Of a stretch of 64,000 bases of DNA, positions 1-8,309 are shown piece after piece. Made by a program: the position numbers and the translations under genes. The first letter of the stretch is position 1, and each line of letters opens with the position of its first letter. Source of the DNA: Palsa-295 sp963781105 (lineage in GTDB: Bacteria > Acidobacteriota > Terriglobia > Acidiferrales > UBA7541); assembly GCA_963781105.1 (NCBI GenBank), contig CAWAED010000001.1, positions 186,001 to 250,000 on the forward strand, in the 5' to 3' direction. The notes under the pieces are model-generated. The model worked only from the letters and a program-made list of their open reading frames with translations, did no database searches and was not told the origin of the DNA.

Positions 1-234
1 GCGGACCACTCCACCGAGGCGATGCCAAATCTGCAAGGCACGATTACAGAAGCGCACAAGCTTGGATTCATCCCTTTCGAGTTTGAGGCGCGTCTTGCCC
101 AGGGAGAAATTGAAATGAAAGCTGGGAAATCCGCCGCTGGCAAGGCGCACCTAGCCTTCCTCGAAAAGGATGCCACCGCGAAAGGGTTTCTTCTGATCGC
201 GCGGAAGGCGAAAGCTGCCGGAGCCAGAACCTAG
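1..234 (+). CDS. C-terminal end of a TPR-type protein (partial)
   Basis: The reading frame is open from the first base of the window and stops at 232-234, so only the last 77 residues are visible. The tail is alpha-helical and rich in Ala, Glu and Lys (for example FEARLAQGEIEMKAGKSAAG). It resembles the C-terminal tetratricopeptide helices of large acidobacterial proteins, often eukaryotic-like Ser/Thr kinases or winged-helix regulators with TPR tails. The enzymatic or DNA-binding part, if any, lies to the left of the window, so the function cannot be fixed. The family assignment is from recognition of the tail only. Confidence 0.55.
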   Translation, partial: ADHSTEAMPNLQGTITEAHKLGFIPFEFEARLAQGEIEMKAGKSAAGKAHLAFLEKDATAKGFLLIARKAKAAGART

Positions 235-772
235 CAGCGAAACTGCATCCCACCTCGTTTGCGCTGGACCGCCGTCAGGAGACCACAACGAATGCGCAAA
301 GCAAATAGCTTCAGAGTGGTGGCCAACTCCTGATTAGTTCTATAAAGGTAGAAGTCAAGAAAAAACACATCTCCTTCGGCTGGAATTTTTCTTGCTTCGC
401 AGCCCACTTGATCGAGCGAGATGTTTTTGACCGGCTGCGCCATGTGCTCGGTTGCGGGGCCATGCGACCCCGTGGTTTGGGTTTTCTCTAGCAGCGGTTT
501 GCATCGCTTCTTGGCGACGAAGCCTGTCCGTTCCGAAACCAACAAAGCAGAACGTGGTCAAATTTGGCGACCATCGTTCTATTTGGGACTCGTGGCCCCT
601 AGCTTTTTCTGGTTATCCGAGAGGGCCTAAGGTCGCGTGAGAGACTGGGTGCCCAAGGCACACAGCGCCTAACTAACCAGCTGAGACTCGCTCTCGAACC
701 AGAGTGTCTCGAGAACCCCACGGCCACCGCCAGAGAAATCCCCAGAGATGGAGCGCACTCGGTCAGAGACAC
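235..772. other. Non-coding stretch, no gene recognised
   Basis: Short open frames occur on both strands but none shows a recognisable domain or a convincing ribosome binding site. The stretch lies between the end of the TPR-type gene and the remains of mobile elements, and is probably decayed accessory DNA. No tRNA, repeat or CRISPR structure was seen. Confidence 0.4.
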
Positions 773-985
773 TCAAGCTGTTTGTGGTTTCAGATGTTGG
801 GCGTCGAAGCACACTCCTCTCTTCCACACGATCAGAACGATGGTGGCAATCTTCCTGGCCAGGGTCAGCCGCGACATTTCCTGTCGCAGGCCCTTAGCCA
901 ACAATTCCGCATAGAACTCCGCGAAGGGGCCGGGCTTGGTCGCCGCGACGATCGCTGCGCCCTTGAAAAGATTTTTCAGATCGTG
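773..985 (-). pseudogene. IS110-family transposase, C-terminal remnant
   Basis: Read on the minus strand, the last ~68 residues of an open frame resemble the C-terminal part of IS110-type transposases: a segment starting LKNLFKGAAIVAATKPGPFA, then EFYAELLAKG, then ARKIATIVLIVW before the stop. In intact IS110 enzymes this is the end of the transposase_20 domain, with the RKL/RKI helix near the terminus. The N-terminal DEDD catalytic domain is missing, and the frame upstream (towards 1129) instead overlaps the antisense of an integrase fragment. This is therefore a fragment and not an active transposase. The family call is by pattern recognition. Confidence 0.5.
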
Positions 986-988
986 ATT

Positions 989-1273
989 GATCACAAACCG
1001 GAAGCGCATATGTTCGAATTGGACAAAACTCTCGCCTGGCACGGATGGCATTCCTTCCGCCGAGGCTTGGCGACAAACCTTCACGCGCTGGGCGTGGACG
1101 ATAAGACGATTCAGGCGATCTTGCGGCATTCGAACATCGGACTCACGATGAACGTGTACGTCAAGAGCGTCCCGGCGTCGGGAGTCAGCGCGATGGATTT
1201 GCTTGGAGCGGAGATGCGAAAAAACTCAATTAACAACAACCTTGCAACAAATCGTACTTCCCTTCCAAACTAG
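989..1273 (+). pseudogene. Tyrosine recombinase/integrase, C-terminal remnant
   Basis: From about 1010 the plus strand encodes the C-terminal catalytic part of a phage-type tyrosine recombinase. The H-x-x-R motif is seen in WHGWHSFRRGLATNLHALG, followed by DKTIQAILRHSN, where the His lies in the usual LGH/LRH position, and a Tyr in the NVYVKSV segment that would be the nucleophile. The N-terminal core-binding domain and the first catalytic Arg are absent. The frame upstream of ~985 is antisense to an IS110 remnant. It ends 34 nt from the 3' end of tRNA-Thr, the classical place for an integrase of a tRNA-inserted element. It is probably the scar of a decayed integrated island. Confidence 0.7.
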
Positions 1274-1307
1274 GTCCTCGCAAATGCTTCTCTAGCTGAA
1301 GGTTGGA

Positions 1308-1383
1308 TGGAGCCGAGGCCCGGACTTGAACCGGGGACCTGCCGATTACGAATCGGCTGCTCTACCAACTGAGCTACCTCGGC
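1308..1383 (-). tRNA. tRNA-Thr (anticodon CGT)
   Basis: The reverse complement folds into a complete cloverleaf of 76 nt: 7-bp acceptor stem GCCGAGG/CCTCGGC, D-arm with GTTGGTAGAGC, a 5-bp anticodon stem GCCGA/TCGGC around the loop TTCGTAA, and the T-arm CCCGG-TTCAAGT-CCGGG. The discriminator is T and the 3' CCA is encoded at 1308-1310. The anticodon CGT reads ACG (Thr). The 3' end faces the integrase remnant, which suggests the tRNA has served as an attachment site. Confidence 0.96.
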
Positions 1384-1499
1384 GCTGCATCGAATGTAAC
1401 ATCGCGGCGAAAAACCTGTCAAACACTGGCCCAAATGGGTTTCGTGACGATACTGCGCGACGACTAGCAGGAAATTGCAGGGCGCCCACACCGGCCCCT

Positions 1500-1706
1500 T
1501 CAACGCGAGATCGGATACATCAGCCAAGCCACTCCCACGCTAATCACTACAAATAAAGTGAGCGACCACATTGTGTATTTGATCCAGCCGGATGCCGTAC
1601 GTTGCGTGAGGCACGCGAGCGCCATAGAAACGAGCAGCGCGAACAGAAGCATGGCACCGAAGTGACTCAGCCCGAACAAAATTACGATAACAACGCTCGC
1701 GAACAA
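1500..1706 (-). CDS. Small membrane protein, 68 aa
   Basis: A short hydrophobic protein with two probable membrane helices (about residues 3-30 and 44-64) and no catalytic motif. It starts 3 nt after the stop of the upstream membrane protein gene at 1710, so the two genes, together with the M24 peptidase gene before them, probably form one minus-strand transcript. No known family was recognised. The tight spacing and hydrophobic pattern argue that it is real, but its short length leaves some doubt. Confidence 0.5.
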   Translation of the reverse strand: MFASVVIVILFGLSHFGAMLLFALLVSMALACLTQRTASGWIKYTMWSLTLFVVISVGVAWLMYPISR

Positions 1707-1709
1707 CGT

Positions 1710-2147
1710 TCAGTCCCTCCGCCTGGACGCAATTTCCAGCACATCGAAGACAGCCAGTACGTTCACTACTCCGGCAGCGGCGATAAATCGCGTCCCATAG
1801 TCTCCCGCAGCGCGAGATATATCGGGCCCGGCGGCTTCGACGATGTGGGCGAGATAGTAGAAAACACCTGACGCCGCGTCCGCGAGAAATCCCAGAGTGC
1901 CAAACGGATCGGTTGAATGCGGGAGAAAAACGTTTCCGCGCATGAGATAGCCCGTAATCGCGAGGCCACCAACCGAGACGAAAAATCCGAGTGCTCTTCC
2001 CCAGCGACCCAAGAGCAAATGTCCCAAGCCGGGTACTAACCATCCAGCGATAGCCGCAAACGGCGCGAGAGCACTTCGTTTTCGGTTGAGCGCGGGCGCT
2101 GGCGGAGGGATCGACGAATGATCAAGCGGCGCTTCGTTCACGGTCAC
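1710..2147 (-). CDS. DUF6677-like small integral membrane protein
   Basis: A 145-residue protein with a Pro-rich cytoplasmic N-terminus (to about residue 25), then hydrophobic segments containing WLVPGLGHLLLGRWGRALGF, a Gly-rich helix of the type seen in TM2/DUF6677-like membrane proteins. The start is a GTG directly abutting the TAG stop of the M24 peptidase gene, so translation is probably coupled. The DUF6677 label is from resemblance to acidobacterial proteins and should be treated as tentative. No enzymatic residues are evident. Confidence 0.6.
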   Translation of the reverse strand: MTVNEAPLDHSSIPPPAPALNRKRSALAPFAAIAGWLVPGLGHLLLGRWGRALGFFVSVGGLAITGYLMRGNVFLPHSTDPFGTLGFLADAASGVFYYLAHIVEAAGPDISRAAGDYGTRFIAAAGVVNVLAVFDVLEIASRRRD

Positions 2148-3326
2148 CTAGGCCAGCAGCGGAAGGATTTCTTCCTGGATGGCGCCGGTGACCCGCGCTT
2201 CGTCCTCACCGACGTACATGTTCACTTCGCTGCGGATTCCGAATTCCGGCATATAAATTCCCGGTTCGATGGAAAAACAAGTATGCGGCACAATTTTGCG
2301 ATCGTCCCGAGTTTCCAGTCCGTCCATATTCGCGCCGTTGCCGTGCACTTGCTGGCCGATGCTGTGTCCGGTGCGATGGACAAAATACTTGCCGTAGCCG
2401 GCTTTACGGATTGTCTCGCGCGTCGCGCGATCCACTTCCCAACCGTGAATCGAGCGCTTATTTGCGACGGCGCCCTTGACGAATTCGATTGCGGCGTTCC
2501 GGGCACTTTTGACGATCCGAAAAATCTTGGCGTAAGAATCGGGAACGCGCTCGCCCAGATAGCCAACCCAAGTGATGTCGTAATAGACGCTCTGCGGGCG
2601 GTCCAATTTCGCCCAGATATCCAGCAGCAACAGATCGCCCGCGCGAATGGGCCTCGACGCTCCGGCTTTGGGTTCGTAATGTGGATTTCCATTGTTGGGT
2701 TGCACCGCAACGATTGGAGGTTCAGCGGTAGTGAGTCCACCCGTGCGAAATTGGTCCAGAATCCACTGCTGCAGTTCGGCCTCGGCCAGCGGCTTTCCTT
2801 CGCGCACGAACGCGGCGGCACGCTGGAAAGCCTCGCGAGTCACGCGATCAACAATTTTCCCCGCCTCCAGATGGCTTTCGAGTTGTGCTGGCGTCCAACT
2901 GGCTTCGAACTTCTGCACGAGGTCCGCGGAACTGACCACTTTCTTTTTCAACCTACGGATCAATTCGACGGTTCCGGCATCCACCAAACCGATGTACGGA
3001 ATGTTATTTTCGGGCGAATACTGCATCGCTATGTTTTTGCTGCCGGAGAGCAATTTAGGCAAGGTCTTGTGCAGCTCTTCCCATCCAGAATAGAGAAACT
3101 TCTTGCCGTCGAGTGAATCAAGGGAACCCTGCTCGATCTTGTGCACCAACTTGCGGGGCTCGCCCTTCGCGGGAATGAAATAGAACCATCGCCGCGTGAC
3201 CATCGCATGGCTATCGAGGCCCAGGACGTGACCGGCGATCGGGTCGCGGTGATGGTGGTCGTAAAACAGCCAGCCGTCGATTTTATTCGCGCGCAGTTCG
3301 GATTGGATTGCTTTGATGTCCGGCAT
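2148..3326 (-). CDS. M24-family Xaa-Pro aminopeptidase
   Basis: A 392-residue metallopeptidase that probably removes N-terminal residues before proline in cytoplasmic peptides. The N-terminal ~150 residues match a creatinase-type domain. The C-terminal pita-bread domain carries the expected metal ligands: Asp in LLLLDIWAKLD, Asp in SVYYDITW, His in RTGHSIGQQVHG, Glu in SIEPGIYMPE and Glu in RSEVNMYV. Length suits the prolidase/Xaa-Pro aminopeptidase group. The N-terminus overlaps the 3' end of the broken DUF167 gene by 44 nt, and the stop abuts the next gene, so it sits in a compact minus-strand operon. Exact substrate preference (dipeptidase or aminopeptidase) cannot be told from sequence. 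Confidence 0.9.
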   Translation of the reverse strand: MPDIKAIQSELRANKIDGWLFYDHHHRDPIAGHVLGLDSHAMVTRRWFYFIPAKGEPRKLVHKIEQGSLDSLDGKKFLYSGWEELHKTLPKLLSGSKNIAMQYSPENNIPYIGLVDAGTVELIRRLKKKVVSSADLVQKFEASWTPAQLESHLEAGKIVDRVTREAFQRAAAFVREGKPLAEAELQQWILDQFRTGGLTTAEPPIVAVQPNNGNPHYEPKAGASRPIRAGDLLLLDIWAKLDRPQSVYYDITWVGYLGERVPDSYAKIFRIVKSARNAAIEFVKGAVANKRSIHGWEVDRATRETIRKAGYGKYFVHRTGHSIGQQVHGNGANMDGLETRDDRKIVPHTCFSIEPGIYMPEFGIRSEVNMYVGEDEARVTGAIQEEILPLLA

Positions 3327-3677
3327 GAAATCGGCCTCTGGCTTTCCCGGCGGAATTCCCTGCTGAAGAGCAGAGCGCCAGCACTTGCATGCGCGTAACG
3401 CCTGCGATTGAGACGCGCTTGTTGCGATTATTTTCGCCCGCCACGATTCTAACAGCCGAAACAGGCACGTTCAAATGGTCGGCGAGAAGGTGGCGGAGAG
3501 AATCGTTCGCCTGCCTTCCACCGGCGGCGCGGTGAGCCGCACTTTCAACGCCCCGTCGCGCTCGCCTTCGATTGCGTCGCGCCTCGCGCGAGGTTGCACC
3601 CGCACCCGAAACAGGACCGTATTCCCATCCACGGTCATTTCCATTTCATCAAGGCAGTGCCGCGCCGCAGCGGCCAA
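3283..3677 (-). pseudogene. DUF167 (YggU-like) protein, frameshifted
   Basis: Two minus-strand frames together give one DUF167 protein. The first (from 3677) has VLFRVRVQPRARRDAIEGER and VRLTAPPVEG; the second (to 3283) continues with ANDSLRHLLADHLNVPVSAV and IVAGENNRNKRVSI, which are the family's conserved APPVEGxAN, LA..L and GxxxRxKxV elements. The break lies at about 3511-3515, where a single base seems to be missing after the VEG codons. Either the gene is a recent pseudogene or this is an assembly error. DUF167 proteins are of unknown function. The 3' part overlaps the start of the M24 peptidase gene by 44 nt. Confidence 0.8.
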
Positions 3678-3775
3678 GAGCAGCGCGGAAAGTATAACTT
3701 CTCGGAGACGAAACAGACACGTATACTCGCCTTCCCTGGCACCTCAATCCTCGACCCCAAAGAGGAGGGCGCTTC

Positions 3776-5101
3776 ATGTCCGCCACCGGTTTTGCTTTCG
3801 CCAATCCGCAGCCATCTCCCGATGACTTTAACACTTTCGACCCGCAGGATGTTTACGCCGATTCCGGCATCACGACCACTCCGGTCACTGAAGCGATTCC
3901 GGCGCCATGGAAGAACCCGCCCGTGATGGCGTTAGCCGATGTGCTCGGCTCTGCGGTCGTCCAGCAGATTCAAAAGTCCGGCGAGATTGTGTTCCATGCC
4001 GCGGGCGATACCGGTGGAATTAAGGAGCCGTCGCATCAATTCGCCGTTGGCGACGCGCTGAGCGCTGACATCGGCGGGAAAGATTACAGCAGCAGCCGCC
4101 CGGCTTTTTTATTTCATCTGGGAGACGTTGTCTATTACTTCGGGCAGGAACGCTACTATTACGATCAGTATTACGACCCCTATCGCGATTATGCCGGCCC
4201 CATCTTCGCGATACCCGGAAACCACGACGGCGTACTCTTTGCCAGCGAGCCGGTACAGTACTCGCTGCAACCGTTCTATCAAAATTTTTGCAGCAAGCAG
4301 CCTACGAAAGATCCTTCGGCCAAGGGCTTCGCGCGCACGACCATGACCCAGCCGGGCGTCTATTTCACTCTTAACGCGCCTTTCGTGAAGCTCATCGGTC
4401 TGTACTCGAATACCAGCGAGACGACAGGCGTGATAAACGGCGGCGCCGCCGGGACGCAGCAAGCGAGTTTCCTGCTGGCACAGTTGCAGGCTGCCGCCAC
4501 GCAGCGAGAAGCGAAAGGCAGCGATCCCTTTGCTCTGATTTTCGCGGTCCATCATCCACCCTTTACGATTAGCAGCCAGCACTTCCCCAGCCCGCAAATG
4601 CTGCAGGATATTGACACCGCGTGCAAGACAGCCGGTATCTGGCCGGATCTCGTGCTCTCCGGGCACGCGCATTTATACGAAAGGTATACGCGCGTGATGG
4701 CCAGCGACGGGCGCGCGATTCCCTATCTGGTCGCCGGCAATGGCGGTTATTTCAATTTGAGCGCCGTGCGCACGGGCCAGAACGGCGGGTTGCCGCAAAC
4801 GGGCATTGCTGGAAACGACGGCAAGGGGAACAAGGTCACGTTGGAAGCGTACAACGACCAAGTCTACGGCTTTTTGCGCTTGACCGTAAATGCATCGTCG
4901 ATCTCTTGCGAAGCGCTCGGTGTGAATGAAACCACCGACGCGGTTTCCGCGATCGATCAATTTACGCTCGATTTGCAAAAGCACGTGGTCTCGGCCGGCA
5001 GTTCAGCCAAAAAGCGCGGCAAGAAGAAAAAGCCGACCCCTGAATCGAGGAAGAACGTCTCATCCGCGCCGCGTCCGCGGCCGCGCAAGAAGCGAAAATG
5101 A
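3776..5101 (+). CDS. Calcineurin-like metallophosphoesterase
   Basis: A 441-residue protein with the ordered metal-binding motifs of the calcineurin-like phosphoesterase fold: GDTGG near residue 80, LGDVVYYF near 121, GNHDG near 150, HHPPF near 260, and SGHAHLYERY near 297. The GHxH element and the tyrosine-rich surroundings resemble purple acid phosphatase-type members, which hydrolyse phosphomonoesters. There is no clear signal peptide, so the cellular location is unsure. The C-terminal ~35 residues form a Lys/Arg/Pro-rich tail, which could bind nucleic acid or acidic polymers. It is a single gene, divergent from the DUF167/M24 operon. Confidence 0.85.
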   Translation: MSATGFAFANPQPSPDDFNTFDPQDVYADSGITTTPVTEAIPAPWKNPPVMALADVLGSAVVQQIQKSGEIVFHAAGDTGGIKEPSHQFAVGDALSADIGGKDYSSSRPAFLFHLGDVVYYFGQERYYYDQYYDPYRDYAGPIFAIPGNHDGVLFASEPVQYSLQPFYQNFCSKQPTKDPSAKGFARTTMTQPGVYFTLNAPFVKLIGLYSNTSETTGVINGGAAGTQQASFLLAQLQAAATQREAKGSDPFALIFAVHHPPFTISSQHFPSPQMLQDIDTACKTAGIWPDLVLSGHAHLYERYTRVMASDGRAIPYLVAGNGGYFNLSAVRTGQNGGLPQTGIAGNDGKGNKVTLEAYNDQVYGFLRLTVNASSISCEALGVNETTDAVSAIDQFTLDLQKHVVSAGSSAKKRGKKKKPTPESRKNVSSAPRPRPRKKRK

Positions 5102-5126
5102 TTCGCTAGCCGCGGCGAGGAGAGAC

Positions 5127-5834
5127 TCACGTTGCGGCCGTGCGCGCGCCAAAGAGCGCTGTGCCGATGCGTATCTCGGTGGCGCCTTCTTCGATGGCGA
5201 TTTCGAAATCATGGCTCATGCCCATCGAGAGAATGGGCAAAGGGCGGCCGAGCTGCCGGCTCAGGCCGTCGCGCAGATCTCGCAGCTTGCGGAAATAGGG
5301 GCGCACGCGCTCGGGATCATCGAAATACGGCGGAATCGTCATCAGTCCCGCGAAATCCAGATGCGCAAACGGGGCGATGCTACCTGCTAACGACGGGAGG
5401 TCGGCCTCTATCACGCCGCTTTTTGTTTCCTCGCCGCCCAAGTGCACTTCAATCAGAACCGGAAGACACTTCCCCTCAGCGTCCGCGGCGGCGTGCAGTT
5501 TTTTTGCAAGGGCCAGATCGTCGAGCGAATCCATGCGGCGAAAAAGATGCGCAGCGCGACGCGCTTTGTTGCTCTGCAAGTGGCCGATCAGGTGCCAGAT
5601 CGCGTCCAGGTCGGCGACCTTCGGCTGCTTGGCCGCCCATTCCTGCACACGATTTTCTCCGAAATGGCGCACGCCCGCTTCGTACGCAGCCAGAATGGAT
5701 TCCGCTGGATGCGTCTTAGAAACAGCCACCAAGGTGATTTCCTCCGCGCGACGCCCGGCTCGCTGTGCAGCTTGCGTCACGCGGTCGCGAAGATTCGCGA
5801 GATTCGCGCCAATCATTTTGGGGTAATTCTCCAT
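5127..5834 (-). CDS. yggS: YggS/PLPBP family pyridoxal phosphate homeostasis protein
   Basis: A 235-residue protein of the PROSC/YggS family, a fold-type III PLP-binding barrel without known catalysis that buffers pyridoxal 5'-phosphate and affects amino-acid metabolism. The PLP lysine is in LVAVSKTHP near residue 40. Further family motifs are FGENRVQEW, WHLIGHLQSNK and, near the C-terminus, SMGMSHDFEIAIEEGATEIR, which forms the phosphate-binding loop, then IGTALFG. Length matches the family. The gene converges with the phosphoesterase gene (25 nt between stops). Confidence 0.93.
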   Translation of the reverse strand: MENYPKMIGANLANLRDRVTQAAQRAGRRAEEITLVAVSKTHPAESILAAYEAGVRHFGENRVQEWAAKQPKVADLDAIWHLIGHLQSNKARRAAHLFRRMDSLDDLALAKKLHAAADAEGKCLPVLIEVHLGGEETKSGVIEADLPSLAGSIAPFAHLDFAGLMTIPPYFDDPERVRPYFRKLRDLRDGLSRQLGRPLPILSMGMSHDFEIAIEEGATEIRIGTALFGARTAAT

Positions 5835-5966
5835 CGCTGGGATTCTAGCAAAAATCGCACGATCGAAATGGGAGGTTGGAGGCTGGAGGACGCGGGCTCA
5901 AAGGGTTGAGGGATCCCCGGCAACGGCGTCCTGCTCGCGCCCCTGTGATAGACTGGACGCAATTCG

Positions 5967-6668
5967 ATGCCCGCGCGTGGAAAATTCATCGTCCTCGAAG
6001 GAATCGACGGCTCTGGAAAAGGAACGCAGCTGGAAATGCTGGCGCGTACTTTTGCTGCACGAAGAATCGAATTCACGCAAGTGAGCTTTCCTCGGTACGA
6101 TGGATTCTTCGGCAAGCTGGTCGCGCGTTTTCTAAATGGCGAATTCGGGGCGCTCGATGTGGTGGATCCGCATTTCTCAGCTCTGCTTTACGCGGGGGAC
6201 CGCTGGGAGGCGCGCCCGGCACTGGAAAGCGATCTCGCGGCCGGCCGCACGCTCCTCGCGGACCGTTATATCGCCTCGAATCTGGCGCACCAGGGTGCCC
6301 GCGCGTCGCGTGAAACGCGACAGGAATTTCTCGCCTGGCTCAAGCAGCTCGAATATCAGGTCTACGCGCTTCCGGTGGAAGATTTGGTTGTTTACCTTCG
6401 CGTGCCGGCAGAAGAGGCGCAGCGCCTCGTCGGTGAGAAAGCGAGACGTGACTACACCAAGCTTCAGCGTGATTTGCAGGAATCCAATCTCGCTCATCTG
6501 CGAGCAGCTTCCGAGGTCTACGACGAGCTGACCCGCCAGCCGAACTGGGTGAAGATCGAATGCTACGATGGGTCCGCCCGCGCGTTGCTTTCCCCTGAAG
6601 AAATACATAAGGAGATTCTGGCTGCGATCGACGCACGTGTTTTTTCCGCGTCGCATGCCGGTAGCTAG
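5967..6668 (+). CDS. tmk: Thymidylate kinase (dTMP kinase)
   Basis: A 233-residue kinase that phosphorylates dTMP to dTDP in the dTTP pathway. The P-loop is VLEGIDGSGKGTQ near residues 9-21, the DR(Y/H) motif is LLADRYIAS near 95, and a lid region with basic residues follows near 155 (EKARRDYTK). The start ATG at 5967 gives the usual short lead before the P-loop. The stop lies 4 nt before the start of the delta' subunit gene; tmk-holB pairing is common in bacteria and supports both calls. Confidence 0.92.
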   Translation: MPARGKFIVLEGIDGSGKGTQLEMLARTFAARRIEFTQVSFPRYDGFFGKLVARFLNGEFGALDVVDPHFSALLYAGDRWEARPALESDLAAGRTLLADRYIASNLAHQGARASRETRQEFLAWLKQLEYQVYALPVEDLVVYLRVPAEEAQRLVGEKARRDYTKLQRDLQESNLAHLRAASEVYDELTRQPNWVKIECYDGSARALLSPEEIHKEILAAIDARVFSASHAGS

Positions 6669-6672
6669 CGCC

Positions 6673-7782
6673 ATGGGCTTCAACGAATTTCTCGGCAACG
6701 AACGCATTGTCACCGCGCTGCGGGGCATGCTGCGGCGCGAACGCCCGCCCAGCGCGTTGCTATTCACGGGTCCGCGCGGAATCGGGAAATACACCCTCGC
6801 GCGAATGTTTGCTCAAGCGGCGAATTGCGAACGGCTGAAGGACGACTTTTGCGGCGAATGCGACTCCTGCAGTCGCATGGCGCCGCTGGCGACTCCAGCT
6901 CCACTGATCGCCGCGGGCTTGACGGAGCGGGGCGAGAGCGCCGATGCCGCGGCAGTCGAGAGGATGCCGCTGATCATCGAGACTCATCCGGACGTGTGGC
7001 TGCTGGTGCCGGATCCCGTGCGCCGGCTCGCGCCCGTTGCGCGGCCGATGATTCGAGTCGGCCAACTGCGCGCCGTGCAGCGCGCCGCATATTTCAAACC
7101 GCAGGGCCGCAGGCGCGTATTCATTTTGGACGACGCGCATACCATGCGCTGGAACGATGCGGACGTGTTCCTGAAAATCCTTGAAGAGCCGCCGGAGTAC
7201 GCGACGCTCATTCTACTCGCGCCCAGCCCGGATTCGCTGCTGCAAACGATCCGGTCGCGCTGCCTGCAATTTCACTTCGCGCCGGTACCAGTGGCCCAAA
7301 TCGAAGAATTTCTGAAAGAGCGCACGACGGCAAAGCCACCAGAGAGAAAACTGGCCGCACACCTTTCGAGCGGCAGCCCAGGCGTGGCGCTCGCTTTGAA
7401 TCTGGATGAGTCAACACGATTGCGCCGCGCCGTCTTGAGCCTGCTCGAAAAAGCAATTGACGGCGGCCGGTCCGCGGAAATTTTTTCGGCGACGGCGCAA
7501 CTTGCCAAGCAAGAGAAGGAATCGTTTGAAAATATTCTTACCCTGTTCTATAGTCTGCTTACAGACCTTCTCGAACTTTCCCAGAGTCCGAAGAACAGTC
7601 TCTTTCGTAATCCGGACTTACGACGCGACCTGGAAGCGCTGAGCAAGAAAGTAAGTTTCGAGTGGGTCTCGCGGGCGACGCAAAGGCTGGATCTTCTGGA
7701 AAGCCGCCTAAAACGCAATGTTAGCCGCCAGTTGGGGCTGGACGCTCTACTCTTATCTTTATGCACGCCCGAAGTCCGGTGA
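6673..7782 (+). CDS. holB: DNA polymerase III subunit delta'
   Basis: A clamp-loader subunit of the AAA+ family that helps load the sliding clamp. With the ATG at 6673 the protein has 369 residues and begins MGFNEFLGNERIV; an in-frame ATG at 6655 would overlap tmk. Visible are the Walker A-like GPRGIGKYT, a zinc module C-x8-C-x2-C-x2-C (C in CERLKDDFCGECDSC), the LDDAHTM Walker B-like region, and the LLAPSPDSLLQTIRSRCLQF sensor region, which has TIRSRC as expected for delta'/gamma proteins. The intact P-loop is notable because many delta' subunits do not hydrolyse ATP. It is downstream of tmk in the same operon. Confidence 0.88.
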   Translation: MGFNEFLGNERIVTALRGMLRRERPPSALLFTGPRGIGKYTLARMFAQAANCERLKDDFCGECDSCSRMAPLATPAPLIAAGLTERGESADAAAVERMPLIIETHPDVWLLVPDPVRRLAPVARPMIRVGQLRAVQRAAYFKPQGRRRVFILDDAHTMRWNDADVFLKILEEPPEYATLILLAPSPDSLLQTIRSRCLQFHFAPVPVAQIEEFLKERTTAKPPERKLAAHLSSGSPGVALALNLDESTRLRRAVLSLLEKAIDGGRSAEIFSATAQLAKQEKESFENILTLFYSLLTDLLELSQSPKNSLFRNPDLRRDLEALSKKVSFEWVSRATQRLDLLESRLKRNVSRQLGLDALLLSLCTPEVR

Positions 7783-7864
7783 GCGATTGATAAATTTGTA
7801 AAAATACTGCAACCCAAACGCTCATTGCACAGTCATAAGGAAGTAGCGATTCGAAGGAGTCCTA

Positions 7865-8260
7865 ATGGTAAATCGTAAACTTTTCCGTCCTACTCTTACG
7901 GATGTAAAAGATCAATTTCCAGCGCGCGCGCCGCAGGCGGTTCCACCGCAATCGCCGCAGCGCAAGAAGCCGGCGCCGCCAGAGCAGACCCACGCCGAAA
8001 ATTTCTACTACGTGAAGCAAATGCAGTCGCGGACTCCGGTAGCGGTAGTGCTCACGGACGGCGAAATTCTGCGTGGCAGCGTCGAATGGTACGACCGCGA
8101 TTGCATCAAGCTCACGCGCTACGGCAGCCCGAACCTGCTCGTGTACAAACATTGCATCAAGTATCTCTACAAAGAAGGCGAAGACGCCTCCCAAGGTGGA
8201 CCAAACGGCTCGAACGGATCGAATGGGTCAAATGGAGCTGGCGGTTCGGAAGATCACTAG
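7865..8260 (+). CDS. hfq: Hfq-like Sm-fold RNA-binding protein with extended tails
   Basis: A 131-residue protein whose centre (about residues 40-105) has an Sm fold of the Hfq type: Sm1 is seen in PVAVVLTDGEILRGSVEWYD and Sm2 in LVYKHCIKYLYK, close to the classical YKHAI motif. Hfq is a hexameric chaperone that helps small RNAs pair with mRNAs. Unusual are an N-terminal extension of about 45 residues rich in Pro, Gln and Arg, and a C-terminal tail with three GSN repeats and acidic end. A good Shine-Dalgarno (AAGGAG, 7854-7859) fixes the start. Similar extended Hfq-like proteins occur in acidobacteria; function here is inferred. Confidence 0.78.
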   Translation: MVNRKLFRPTLTDVKDQFPARAPQAVPPQSPQRKKPAPPEQTHAENFYYVKQMQSRTPVAVVLTDGEILRGSVEWYDRDCIKLTRYGSPNLLVYKHCIKYLYKEGEDASQGGPNGSNGSNGSNGAGGSEDH

Positions 8261-8309
8261 ACGCGGACTCCGTTTCAGAATACTTCGCGAGCTTTGAGTT
8301 GGGGTTGCG

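Noticed and set aside
231..545. Minus-strand open frame of 104 codons
   Set aside because: No domain, no ribosome binding site and odd composition; probably non-coding.
704..988. Upstream part of the long plus-strand open frame that ends at 1273, taken as part of an integrase
   Set aside because: This segment is antisense to the IS110 C-terminal remnant and shows no integrase motif; only the part from about 1010 looks like recombinase.
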